From NCBI GenBank assembly GCA_036927565.1, contig JAYESD010000001.1, positions 249,455,097-249,519,096 on the forward strand: 64,000 nt of DNA. The letters are read 5' to 3'. Within the stretch, counting starts at the first letter, position 1. Each line of letters begins with the position of its first letter. The notes beneath the pieces were generated by a model. It was not told where the DNA came from and ran no database searches. It saw only the letters and a list, made by a program, of their open reading frames with translations. The position numbers and the translations under genes are program-made. This document shows, in pieces, positions 23,471 to 34,418 of this stretch. Source of the DNA: Tuctoria greenei (taxonomy: Eukaryota > Streptophyta > Magnoliopsida > Poales > Poaceae).

Positions 23471-24335
23471 TCATGAGATCTTTATTTTTCCTACACACTG
23501 AAGTCAAGAAATATAGTAAAATCCATTTCCTATCTATAACTCAATTGCGGCTTACTATTCCTGAAAGAAATTTTAGATCGACAGCAATTCTGTATACAAT
23601 CAAGCGCATTTGTTTGTTTTCTTCAGGTCCAATCATTCCTAGACTCGCCTTACTTCGGCCTGCCGGGGTGTAGGTAGAGTGGAGTACTTAGGGTGCAGGA
23701 CCAAGCTAAGTCGATAGCACACTCCGGACCTAGATTGGCATGGTGGCATTTAGGTGAGTAGGCCATTCAACAATGTTAAGACCCGGAAGAATTAACAATG
23801 CAACTTGAATCATACATGAATTGTTCGAACTAAAGTTTCTTGAGAATTGCACAACTTTGTTATAGGCAAGAAAGAGAAAAATAAAAAATATTGAGCCTGT
23901 ACAAAATAAATGCACGTGGAGTCTGTTTTCACATAATGATGTCTTTCATTATAGATCTGGGGTACAGGGGAAACAAGTACACTCTTAGGGTACGGAAACA
24001 GGCTAAGTGTGTTACATTTCTTGTTTGACCCAGGGTAACTATCTACACTTTTAGTTCTGAGACTGTGTCAAGTGTTGCCTGAACCTTGCAGACCTTCCGC
24101 GAAAGGTCCGGTTGTTCTCCCGGAGGAGCTACCCGACTCTGTACAATGACGCTATAACATACATCGTATGTAACTACAGACTCACATCCATGATATTAAG
24201 CGTAGAACTTATGGAGGTGCTCAATGTTCCAAGGATTAGGGAGCAGTGTCCCATCCTCAGTTGCCAAGTGAACGCATCCGGGACGGGATACTTTGATCAC
24301 TCGAAAGGGTCCTTCCCAGCTAGGGGAAAGTTTGT

Positions 24336-25833
24336 TTAACCCTTCTCAAGTTTGTATTCTCCGTAGCACCAGATCGCCTTCCTCGAGCTGTCGATTATGC
24401 ACATGCCTTTGGTGATAGCCCCGGAGCGCTTGGCGGTATCGTGCATTTTGAACAGCTGCTCAGCACCTTCCCTCTTCAACGAGGTCAAGGTCTTCATGCC
24501 GGAGCTGGTCATGCGTGGCTTCGTCAAAGGTCCGGACCCGAAGTGACCCCAAGGTGATTTTCTGAGGAAGGACTGCTTCAGCTCCGTACACCAGGAAGAA
24601 GGGTGTCTCTCCAGTTCACCGATTTGGAGTTGTCCTATTTGCCCACAAGGTGGGCAGAAGGTCTTCAATCCAGTTGGCTCCATATTTTTTCAGGCGCTCA
24701 TATGTGCGCGTCTTGAGTCCTTTTAGGATTTCTGCATTTGCTCTCTCAGCTTGGCCATTGCTTGTCGGGTGAGCTACAGAGGCGTAGCTGACTTGGATGT
24801 TGAGGTCTTCAAAATTTCCTGTGAATGCAGAGCTTGTGAAGTGGGTCTCGTTATCGGTTATGATCTGGTTTGGAACTCCAAATCTGCATACTATGGACTG
24901 CAAGAAGTTGATATTTGATTGCTTGTTTATTGTCACAACTGGAGTTGCTTCCGACCACTTGGTGAACTTGTCAATGGCGACGTAAATGAACTTGTAACCT
25001 CCGGCGGCTCTTGGGAAAGGTCCCAAGATGTCCATCCCCCACACAAAGAATGGCCATGTAGGAGGTATCATTTGTAGGGGTTGAGCTGGTGTGTGAATTT
25101 GCTTTGCATGGAACTGACATGCTTCGCATTTCTTCACTAGCTCGATTGCATCCTGGAGTGTTGTAGGCCAGTAAAAACCATGCCAGAAGGCTTTGCCGAC
25201 CAACGTGTGGGAAGACGTGTGGTTCCCACACTCGCCTCCATGGATTTCCATGAGGAGCTCGCGGCCTTCTTCCCTTGTAATGCACTGCATTAGGACGCTG
25301 TTGGCACCACGCTGGTAGAGATCCCCTTCTACCAGTGTGTATCTTTTATCCAATCTAACTATCCGGTCAGCGGATACATTGTCCTCAGGAAGGATATTGT
25401 CTTTCAAGTAGCTCCAGATCTCCGAGATCCATGCATTGGAGCTAACTTGAGCATTTGAGTCTTGCGTGCCGGGTTGCTCGGAACTTCTTGCAGCACCTAC
25501 GACCCTTGATGGACGCCATGGTAATAGGGCCATCGAAACCGCCAGCTTCGAGGTGCTGGTCTTGCCCCCTTCGCTCAGTTCGGCAGGCTGAGCTGTTGGT
25601 CTTGACAATCTCCGGACGAAGGTTCCGTCGGGAACTGGAGCTCTGGTTGAAGCTTTCGTAGAAAGATCGTCAACTTCAGCGTTGTTGAGACGCTGAACAT
25701 GGCAAAGATCCAAGACATTGAAATCCTTCTGAAGCTTCTGGACTTCAAGTAGGTATGCATCTAATTGAGGGTTGTTGCAGCAACATTCACCTTTGACTTG
25801 TTTTATAATGAGTTGTGAATCACCCTTTACCAA
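24336..25833 (-). pseudogene. Tat element second RNase H and integrase
   Basis: A 405-residue open minus-strand frame (24616-25833) starts inside an RNase H fold (MVKGDSQLIIKQVKGECCC, NNAEVDDLSTKAS). This is the extra RNase H of the Tat lineage. It continues into integrase with a zinc-binding region (HGGECGNHTSSHTLVGKAFW, CEACQFHAKQ). The catalytic core has D in YVAIDKFTKWSEA, D in IITDNETHFTS and E in NGQAERANAEILKGLK. The frame ends at about 24620 in TLWANRTTPNR. A further frame at 24336-24683 continues the integrase C-terminus after a frameshift. All three catalytic acidic residues are present, but the protein is not continuous with RT upstream. Confidence 0.9.
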
Positions 25834-25918
25834 CAGCTGCTTGACACAGTATCATAGTGCCACCTTGAGCCCATAGATTAATGCTTCATACTCTTCCATG
25901 TTGTTGGTCGCCTTGAAG

Positions 25919-27742
25919 TCAAGGTGAACCATGTATTTGACCTTCTCCCCGATCGGAGCGAGGAGAAGGATTCCAGCTCTGGCCCCTACTTCTGCACGGA
26001 TCCGTCGAAGTAGAGAGTCCAGTGAGGCTCAATGAAGACCGGAACCTTGGGTTCCGGCTTCTGCTCACTGGGGCCCCAGGATTTGATTGAGAAGGGGTCC
26101 ATTCCGCCACAAAGTCCGCCAACGCTTGACTCTTGATCGCTTGTCTTGGGACGAATTCAAGATCGAACTCGGCCAATTCAGCTGCCCACTTTGCAATATT
26201 CCCGGTAGAGTTGGGGTTATGCAAGATGGTACGTAGTGGATAAGTGGTTACCACTGAAACCTTCTGAGCTTGGAAGTAGTGACGAAGCTTCCTAGAGGCA
26301 ATAAGTATTGCGTAGAGCAGTTTATGCACCTCTAAGTACCGAGTCTTGACATCATGAAGTACTTCACTGATGAAGTACACTGGGCGTTGGACTGTCTGGA
26401 CCCTCCCGGAGGGGCCCGAAGCTTCCTCCTCATCAACCCGGACCCTCCCATAGGGGTCCGTACCTTGTTCGGGGACCTCCAAGTTCTTGTCAGAAGAACC
26501 CGGAGCTTCTTCTAAGGTGACCCGGACCTTCTCATAGGGGTCCGGATCTTCTTGTTCGACAATAGTAACTCCACCACTTGAAGGAGGTTGATCCTCTGGC
26601 GTCTCGCCTTGAGGATCTGGGTCTGGGGGCTGGGATCCAGACTCGCCTTCAGGTAATTCCGGACCCTCCCGGAGGGGTCTGACTTCCTAAACTGGAGATG
26701 GTTCTGGTCTTTCCACAACCAGGATCATACTAACAACTTCGTCAGTTGCTGAAATGTAAAGCAGAAGTGGCTCACCAAGGTTCGGAGCTACCAAAGTTGG
26801 TAGAGTGGTGAGGAGCTGCTTTAGCTCTTGGAAATCCTTCTTTGCTTCTTCAGACCATTGGAATGGTCCGGACTTCCTCAATAATTTGAAGAAGGGTAGC
26901 GCCCGTTCCACCAGCCTTGAAATGAATCCGCTGAGGGCAGCTAGACATCCAGTCAGCTTCTGGACATCCTTGATTCGAGCTGGTGGCCGCATGTCTTCAC
27001 TAGCTTTAATCTTCACCGGATTCGCCTCTATTCCTCGGTGGTTCACCAAGAATCCAGGAAGCTTTCTAGAGCTAACTCCGAAGACACACTTGTCTGGGTT
27101 CAGCTTTGTGCGTGTGATTCACAACTTGTCGAAGACAGCTTGCAAGGTGTCAAGTAATGACTCCATGTTCTTTATCTTGACGACGATGTCATCGACGTAC
27201 ACTTCCACTACGTCTCTGATGAGCTCTCCAAAAGTTTTGTACATAGCTCGCACAAACGTTGAAGCAGCATTTTTGAGACCGAATGGCATGGAGGTGTAAC
27301 AATATAATCCATCTACTGTGATGAAGCAAGTATGCTCTTCATCTTCCCTAGACATTCTAATTTGATAATACCCAGAATATGCGTCTAGGAAACACAGTAA
27401 TTCACATCCGGAGGTGGAATCCACTATCTGATCTATTCTAGGTAGTGGAAATGGATCCCTAGTACATGCCTTACTAAGTGTAGTGTAGTCAATACACATC
27501 CGAAGTTTCTCGTCGACCTTCGGTACAACGACTGGGTTTGCCAGCCATTTCGGGTGGAAGACTTCTCGGATGAATCCAACTTCGAGCAACTTCTTCACTT
27601 CTTGACGTATGATGTTCTGTCGCTCTACTGATTGCTTCTGAGGCTTCTGATGTATAGGCCGAGCGTCGGGATAAATCTTCATATTGTGCTCAATCACTTC
27701 CCTAGGAATCCGAGGCATTTGTGACGGTTGCCAGGCAAACAT
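25919..27742 (-). pseudogene. Tat element reverse transcriptase and first RNase H
   Basis: 27119-27742 holds RT with PLPRIDQIVDSTSGCELLCF, the PFGLKNAASTF block and the catalytic YVDDIV. 26687-27049 continues it (LTGCLAALSGFISRLVERAL, LLRKSGPFQW). 25919-26482 is the first RNase H (VYFISEVLHDVKTRYLEVHK to FDLEFVPRQAIKSQALADF). These three pieces share one reading frame with stops between them. Between RT and RNase H, 26400-26700 encodes an unusual linker with repeated DPYGRVR-like units. Pol joins the gag-protease frame at 27782 through a single TAG codon that keeps the frame. Confidence 0.9.
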
Positions 27743-27781
27743 GTCGACATTAGCCCAGAGGAAAGTGATGAGCGTGAGTTC

Positions 27782-29077
27782 CTATTTGTCGTTCAGACCT
27801 CCCGATATACAGGTGGTCTGAGCGGTGTTGGAACTGATTTGGACGACTTTGACAGGAATGTCGGTGTCGCCGCTTGGTTGCACACGAGGTGCGGAGGTTG
27901 AGCCTCGCTGACGAATGCTCGGAGGCTTTGGATCTTGTTCCTTTTCGGATTCTTCCTCCTGCGCTGTAGCAAGCACATGGAGTTCTTCCAGAGCAGTAAC
28001 CCTGACGGTGCGATCTCCGCGGGTCCGGAGAACACCTGAGGGTGTTGGCATCTTCAACACCAAGTAGTCATAATGAGCAGCAGCCATGAATTTATACAAG
28101 GTTGGCCTGCCCAAGATGGCATTGAATGGTAAGTTGATCTGCATCACATCGAAGATCAACTTCTCAGTGCGGTAATTCTCCCGGGTCCCGAAGGTCACTG
28201 GGAGAGTAATAGCACCGAGTTGATTTATGGCCCCCGGACCTACTCCGGAGAAAGGTCGTGAGGGGCGAAGATCCGAAGGTCGGACCTGAATCTTGACGAA
28301 GGCCTCGAAGCTTATGAGGTTCATCCCCGAACCTCCGTCCACCATTACATGGTGGAGCTGGATGTTGTTGATGGTTGGAGATACCATCAATGGGAGTTGG
28401 CCAGCTTCGATCATGTTCCGAGGGCAGTCCGAAGCATCGAAGGTGATGGCAGTGTCCATCCACTTCTGGTGCGGCTCCGCCCTAGCAGTGGGAGCTACAG
28501 AGGCCATGTACCGCCGCATTGTCTTGAGGACACGACGGGAGGTGATGTCCCACGAACCACCAAAGATGATGTTCATGGTCTTCCGACACTCGTTGTCGGA
28601 GACGTCGGAGTCATCATCGACGAAGGCGTAAACAGCCTTCAAGACCTTTTTGGGGTCCGAAATGCCTAACTCGTCTTCAGCCGGAGCTTCATCAACTTTT
28701 TGTTTTCCTTCCCTTTGACAGAAAGGAGCTTCTTCCCGGCGCTTGTTGTAGCGCTCGGCAAGGTTCTGGACCTCTCGGCAGCCTTCCAGGTTGTGGTTGT
28801 TCGTCTTGTGTATGGGACACCACATCTTGGAGTTGCCACCATCTTCAGACGACGGCCGAGGTCGTTTCTCGGGGCGTGGCCCCCGACCACCCGGAGCTGC
28901 GGCAGCAGCGGCTGTAGGTGTGCCGGCCAACGGCTTCTTCTTGCCGTTGGACTTTTTCTTCTTCTTGCCACTCCTGGAGGTAATGGCTTCACCCTTGGAG
29001 GACTTTTTGTTGGCCTTCGGAGGTGGTTGGGAGTGCATTTCACGGCCCTCCGCAGCCTTGGCACACTTGTCTGCCAA
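27782..29077 (-). pseudogene. Tat element Gag C-terminus and aspartic protease
   Basis: A 431-residue minus-strand frame. A basic Lys/Ser-rich segment (KKSSKGEAITSRSGKKKKKS) precedes a zinc-finger-like region with CPIHKTNNHNLEGC (about residue 86). From about residue 235 the aspartic protease appears, with HHVMVDGGSGMNLISF as active-site loop (the Tat form has D-G-G in place of the usual D-S/T-G) and FNAILGRPTLYKF near its end. The frame ends at TAG at 27782. Upstream the same frame continues to 29491 through one TAG. Confidence 0.88.
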
Positions 29078-29206
29078 GCTGAAGAGTTCTGCGATGCTGG
29101 TGACTTCCTTGGTCGCCAGCTTCTCTAGAATCTTCTTATCTCGAACCCCCTGGCTGAATGCTACAATAATAGAAGCGCTTGAGATAGAAGGAATGGTATT
29201 TCGTAC

Positions 29207-30194
29207 CTAGGAGAACCTCTGGATGAAAGATCCCAGGGACTCTCCCCCCTTCTGCTTGATAGCAAAAAGGTCAAGTTCCGTGCTTGGTTGGGTATATGAA
29301 TTCCCAAAATTGGCGGTGAACTGTTGGCACAACTCCGCCCAACTGTTGATGGAGTCAGGTGGAAGGCTCATGAACCAAGACCTGACGGTCCCAGTTAAAG
29401 CCACGGGGAAATAATTGGCCATCACGACCTCATTTCCCCCAGCCGCAAGGATTGCGGTGGAGTAGATTTTGAGAAATTCAGCGGGATTCACAGTCCCGTC
29501 AAGTTTCTCCGGTAGGTGAGCCCAAAATCTGCGGCCATCAGACCATGCGTAGATACATGGCCAAGGCAGAATAGCCTCCTCCTACTCCCTCAGAAGCAGG
29601 GCTGTCCCGAGTCTCTCGCCTTTCGTGAGCACGCTCGATGTGGACGCGGTCGTCCTGTTGTCGATAACGACGATCGAGCTCAGCCCGGAGGTCATGAGTC
29701 GAAAGCCTCATTATCGTGTGGGTATGTCATGCCACGGGAGGCAGCGACGTCGCCTGTTGAGATGTAGCACACCTCCTGTGCTGTGAAGCGTGCGGACCGA
29801 GTCTACTCGACAAGGTCCGATGCTGCGATTGGGCCCGCCCCGAAGGGGGAGGACCTTGATTGCTGATGTGATCGGTTGCTGCTGCAACCAAATGATCCAC
29901 ATCAGCTCTCCACTGCTCCATTGCACCCTGGGATGCTCCTGGAGGCGGTGGACGTTGGAGAAGAGCACGTGCAGCATGAAGCACGTGTTCTGGGTTGTTG
30001 TTCGCCGATGCAGTGACCGACGCAGACACCCCATATCGATGTCCAGCTTGATTCACTGGCGCAGATGGTGGCGGTGGTGGCATGACTCCTACTGGAGCCA
30101 CAACACCTGCTGGTTGCTGCATGTTGGAGGGGTTGTCTCCAGCAAGTTGCACAGCATGGTTGCCGTTGGACGATCCAGCAGCAGAATTCACCAT
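29207..30194 (-). pseudogene. Tat element Gag N-terminal part
   Basis: The first minus-strand segment, 29727-30194, begins MVNSAAGSSNGNHAVQLAGD and is rich in P, A, Q and H. After a frame change, 29207-29491 carries the retrotransposon gag core (NPAEFLKIYSTAILAAGGNE, ALTGTVRSWFMSLPPDSINS, WAELCQQFTANFGNSYTQPS). Its last residues run into a TAG and then, in frame, into the segment starting at 29077. Gag would form the particle. The start at 30194 lies about 20 bases from the primer site, as expected of a Tat leader. Confidence 0.88.
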
Positions 30195-30211
30195 CTTCGA
30201 ATCCCAGGCGC

Positions 30212-30230
30212 CCCTTCCTGGTGCGCCAAC
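30212..30230 (-). other. Primer binding site of the Tat element
   Basis: On the minus strand the bases directly after the 5' LTR are GTTGGCGCACCAGGAAGGG, which resembles the primer site of RIRE2/Grande-like Tat elements. The priming tRNA was not identified here. Confidence 0.6.
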
Positions 30231-31105
30231 TGTCGAAGTGTGATTCCGGCAATTCTCCTAGTACTACTGTTGATAGCCCGCAGAGTTCTTAGTTCGGTTT
30301 TGGGCACGCGGAGATTCAGAAGAACGTGGCGATTTGACACAAGTATTTACGTGGTTCGGGCCGCCTGAGCGTAATACCCTACTCCACGGGTGGGTGTTGT
30401 TGTTGTATTGAGCATTTGAGCGCTTTGAGTGTGAAAGACTAGAGTGTCTCGTCTCCGCGTACGTGGACATATCTAGCCGTCTCCTGTGTATCGCTCGACC
30501 TGTCCTTTTATAGTACAAGGACTAGTCGTTACATCGTTAGCCTGGGCTGACATGTGGCCCTGGCGATTACTGATGCTTAATAGACAATTAATGTGCTTAA
30601 TTACCCTTAATAGTGTGGTAACATGCCTTGACAGTGGCATTACTGGTATTAAGGGCCCTCCAATCGTGTGTCATTAAGATAGCATTAATGATACTTAATC
30701 GGGTCTTGAGGTCTTTAATGTTCCTTGAAGGTCCGAGCCGTTGGAAGTCCACCACTCTGCCTGTTGAGGTTGAAGGTCCGACGGTTAGACGCGTGGCAGC
30801 TCCGGAGCTTACTGTCTTGGACGAGTAGGTTCGGTGCTGTTGTACACGTGTCGGTACTGGAGCTTCCCTCTGTCAGGGGTTAGGTCCGGGTGCCACACGG
30901 GTATCTAGTCCGGAGCTTTCCCATGTGTGGAATGTAGCTTCGATTTAACGATACACGTGGCAGCACTGGGGCTAACCATAGAAGGGAGGCAGGTCCGGTT
31001 CCGTATGACACGTGGGGCCTTCGGAGGTCTTCAACTCAGATAGGTGGAGTTCTTTTTTGAGCTCTTTGCAGTCCCAAAGGGTATCCGGTACGCAGGGTAC
31101 CGACA
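30231..31105 (-). repeat. 5' LTR of the Tat element
   Basis: 875 bp. It aligns end to end with 18082-18956 and is followed by the target duplication CGCAC (31106-31110). The TATA box on the minus strand is at 30505-30512. Confidence 0.92.
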
Positions 31106-31325
31106 CGCACAATAAACATACAAGACAAGAAACACAATCAAAGAGTGCACAAATATTACTCAATATGACATGACATGCATGATTAATGCAAATGCAAGGT
31201 GGAACTTGTTAATAGATTGCTTTTAAAGGATCACTAATTAGTTCTAATAGTTTTTAACAAGTTTATACAGGTTTGGAGTTGATTAGGTCTAATTTTGGAA
31301 ATCATACGACACAATTTAACCAGGA

Positions 31326-32215
31326 AAATCGGACTAGTCCGCTAGGGACCGAACAAGTCCGCACTGCGCGAGAACAGCAGATTAGGGTTTTCTAGACCGA
31401 CGTGAATTTGGAGATTTGGGGTTGAATTCACATAAGGAAAAGAGGATAGAAGGTATACCAGGTGTTTAGAACTCCAATGAGTTAAGAAACTTGGAGACAA
31501 CACTTGGATCTTGATGGTCTAGGGTTGATGATGAACATGGAGATGATTTGGTAATGAAGAACAAAACTTGATGGAGATCTTGATCCTCTTTCATTTCCTC
31601 CTCTTCTTCTTCTTGCTTGGGATTTCCTCCTCCCTCCTTGATGGTGGCTATCCACGAACTAGGGTTTTGGTGGGGTGGAAAAGTGGCAAATAGATGTCAA
31701 GCCAAGGGGTGGGGTTGTTTATATAGAGGTGGAGGCTAGGGTTAGATGGATTTCGAGTTTAAGAGGAGTAGAGGTCAGTTTAGAGTCCCACATGGGCTCT
31801 AAAAGAGTTAGGCACGACGTCCCTTGGCCCACTTAACATGAAACCCAAGAAAAAGGTCGTAAAACAAAAGATCAACTCAGAGTCGCGAAGTATCGGACAA
31901 CTCCGAAAAGGACCGGACTAGTCCAAAGTTAGTCAGAAAGAAATCGGACAAGTCTGGCCAAAAATAGGACAAGTCCGACTTTAGTCAGAGAGGGAAACGG
32001 ACAAGTCTGCTAGAACACCGGACTAGTCCAGACAAGTCCAGGGACTTAGCAAATTTTCAAGGATTCTTGGAACACCGGACTAGTCCGCATAAAATTGGAC
32101 AAGTCCGAAAATGTCCAGAGGCAAAATCGGACTAGTCCGCAGCAAAAACAGACAAGTCCGTTTGAAGTCAGAGAGAAATCGGATTAGTCCTCACCAAAAT
32201 CGCACTAGTCCGCAC
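31326..32215. repeat. Array of CGGACTAGTCCG-type motifs in a gypsy LTR U3
   Basis: About sixteen copies occur of CGGACTAGTCCG and its variant GGACAAGTCCG. They are dense at 31905-32215, with two copies at 31326-31362. They lie upstream (minus strand) of the TATA box at 31718-31725 of the solo LTR. This is the same motif and the same position relative to TATA as in the LTR at 1-1480. Confidence 0.8.
31718..31725 (-). promoter_or_regulatory. TATA box of the solo Tekay-like LTR
   Basis: TATATAAA on the minus strand, with the palindromic array upstream and a leader-like region downstream. Confidence 0.6.
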
Positions 32216-32697
32216 TTTTCGGCATTTTAAGTGCGGTTGTGTTCCAAATCAATTTTAAACTCGTTCCTCTTTATGTGGGTTAATGTTAAAAATGTATATG
32301 AATGTATGTAGGGCATGACGCATGAAAATAAGGGTGTTACACCGGATCAGGAGCATCATCTTCTCGCCTCCCGCTGCTCTGCGTCGCACCGCCGCTTTTG
32401 CTCACGAGGAGGGCGGTCGTCGCATGGAGGCTGCCGCGCATGGGGCTTGTCGTCGTTCGAGAGGGATGAAGATGCCGACAATATCGGTCAGGTTCCAGTG
32501 GCGAGAAGCGCCGTTCTGCCTTTGCGACGGGCATGACTAAGGATGCGAGTGTTGGAAACTTCAAGACCGCGAACGATATCCATTCTGAGTACGCTGTTGG
32601 AGACCCCATATATTGAGTCTCCTCTTTTGGTTTTTTTGGCCACCTATATCGTGAATTGCGTACTTCAATTTGCATATCTTCGTTGAAGTTAGCCTCA

Positions 32698-33046
32698 GGC
32701 TAACTCCAACGCAAGACGCATCGAGCGACGCATACTAGATATGGATACTAGATCGGTAAAAATCTGACTCCAACGGAAGAACACAAGCGGCTAACGATTT
32801 TTGGCAGTTGCTGCTCGAGGACTCAAATATCGGTAGCGTTTGTGTGTAACCGATCACTGTTTCGACGCCCGCTAGCGACGGGATTTTGGAGGGAGCATTG
32901 GGTTGTTGGCGCGAGCAGCAGAAAAAAAAAAGATTCGCGTGGTGTGTGTTGGAGACATCCCGATCTGGGTACGGTACACTGGCGTGAACACTACCCAGAA
33001 TATCGATATGAGTGACCGTATTTGTGTGTGCGCGTTAGAGTCAGCC
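32698..33046. mobile_element. MITE B: Tourist-like element, 349 bp
   Basis: The ends are GGCTAACTCCAACGC and, inverted, GGCTGACTCTAACGC. The flanks are TCA (32695-32697, shared with MITE A) and TAA (33047-33049, shared with MITE C). An inner copy of the CTCCAAC motif lies about 65 bases from the left end and another near the right end (TTGGAGAC at about 32949). No coding sequence. Confidence 0.7.
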
Positions 33047-34418
33047 TAAGGTTGTCTTCAACAGAAGAGGCAAACGCATAATTATCCTTCGAATGCATCC
33101 TCTTATCCCACTTTTCACTCTCCAACAGATGAGGTATATTGTATTCTCATTTTGCGGACGGGCGTCTTCAGTCCACAAATATGTTGGCCCTCAACAAGCA
33201 AGGCATTCCTCGTCGGCTGTCGTCTTCCCCGCCCGCCCCCTCGCTCGTCTTCCCTCTCGCTGCTCTCCTCCCCTTCGTGCATGCGCAGAGCGGGCGAGGT
33301 ATCTCGCTAGATCATCTTCCTCCCTCACTGCTCTCATCCCCTTCGCTTGAGCCGATCGTCCCTCGAGGCGTAGATGAAGGCGTCACCGGCGGACGAGGTT
33401 CAAGTTGAGGTTGCGCACCTCCCGCGCGTGCTCACGGAGGAGGCGGACGGGGTTGTTGGCTGATGGGAACGCCGCATCGACGGGAGGCGTCCGAGGTGGG
33501 GAAGGTGAAGACCGGCGTAGGCCCCGCGGGGGCGAGTGTTGATGGCTCCTAAGATATACTAATAAATCATCCCCGGCAACGGTGCCATAAATGCTTAAGG
33601 TAGGCTAGTTGACTTAAATCCCTTGGAGAGCCATAGCCTCCTTGAATACAAGGGTGATGTTAATTCCACCCTTGACCTCCTTGTCAAAGGTAGCCACTAG
33701 AGTTGTTGTTTGAAAAAGGTCCTCGTGGATCTTAGGGAAATAATTCCTAGGCGTCCCATGTTGACATGGATTTTCACAAATCATGTGAATATCCACGACT
33801 TGGATTATCCAAACAAATCTCCATTGACTTGGTATTCCATATTCATGATACTTCAATGGGAGGTGTAGTTCCATAACTAGCGTGTCCACCTTGTGAAGTG
33901 GTGTGTATGACAAGCTATGGGAACTCGAGCATTCTTCAATTCACCCCTTGAGTGGAGACCTTCTTCTCATCCATGATGAATGGGAATAGGACTCCTTCAG
34001 CTCCAGCATGAATGTGGTCATGGATTGGTGGAGCCAACCCATGACACGAGTGTTGGATGAAGAGCCAACTATCAACCCCATGGTGGAGGCAAACTAAGAA
34101 GAACTTCTTGGAGCCTTCCCCAAGCTTGGGTATGGATGAATTTGGCTCCTACTGAAAGCTGAAATTCTCCCGCAAAAGGCAATGGTGTTGCCTAGCGTAC
34201 ATTTGTTGAGGTACGCCTTAAATCATCTTGCAGTTTAGCACTTCGTCCTTGTTGGCCATCCCATACAATGAGTTGGCCAACACTACCCTGTTTTCACACA
34301 AGGGAGAAAACAAACAACGGTAATCCTGTCTAATAACTATTAGTACCTATAGCTTAATCACAAGTGATAGCTATCCTTCACTTCCTTTGCCTTACCTGGC
34401 AACAGCACCATAAATGCT

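Larger units (their letters stand above)
18082..31105 (-). mobile_element. Complete Tat-lineage gypsy LTR retrotransposon with an antisense gene
   Basis: 13,024 bp, with 875-bp LTRs (18082-18956 and 30231-31105) and 5-bp target duplications CGCAC at 18077-18081 and 31106-31110. In sense (minus) order it carries gag (30194-28650), protease, RT, two RNase H domains, and integrase down to 24336. A separate gene on the plus strand (19494-22876) lies between integrase and the 3' LTR. The second RNase H domain and the extra, oppositely oriented gene before the 3' LTR are features of the Tat lineage (Grande/RIRE2-like elements). The coding regions contain stops and frameshifts. Confidence 0.93.
16492..32341 (-). 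mobile_element. Solo gypsy LTR (Tekay-like family) split by the Tat element
   Basis: The plus-strand left end is TGTGACACCCAG and the right end is AAGGGTGTTACA, matching the LTR ends of Tekay-type elements. The two parts (16492-18081 and 31106-32341) join to an LTR of about 2.8 kb once the 18082-31105 element is removed. No internal domain lies next to it, so it is a solo LTR. Possible imperfect target duplication: CCTGA (16487-16491) and CCGGA (32342-32346). The TATA box is at 31718-31725 on the minus strand. The U3 beyond it holds the GGACTAGTCCG array. A G13 run lies at 16847-16859. Confidence 0.8.
16037..32694. mobile_element. MITE A: Tourist-like (PIF/Harbinger) element, split by a solo LTR
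   Basis: The left end starts TACTGACTCCAACAGAG. The right end read inverted is GGCTAACTTCAACGAAG. TCA flanks both ends (16034-16036 and 32695-32697) as a 3-bp target duplication of the PIF/Harbinger kind. A second TCTCCAAC motif is repeated inside (about 16112). Without insertions it is about 810 bp. GC-rich segments 16200-16490 and 32342-32560 give short spurious frames but no recognisable protein. Confidence 0.6.

Noticed and set aside
33093..33408. GC-rich open frames in MITE C
   Set aside because: Low-complexity composition, no start context, no motif, and the region is split by a retroelement. Treated as non-coding MITE sequence.
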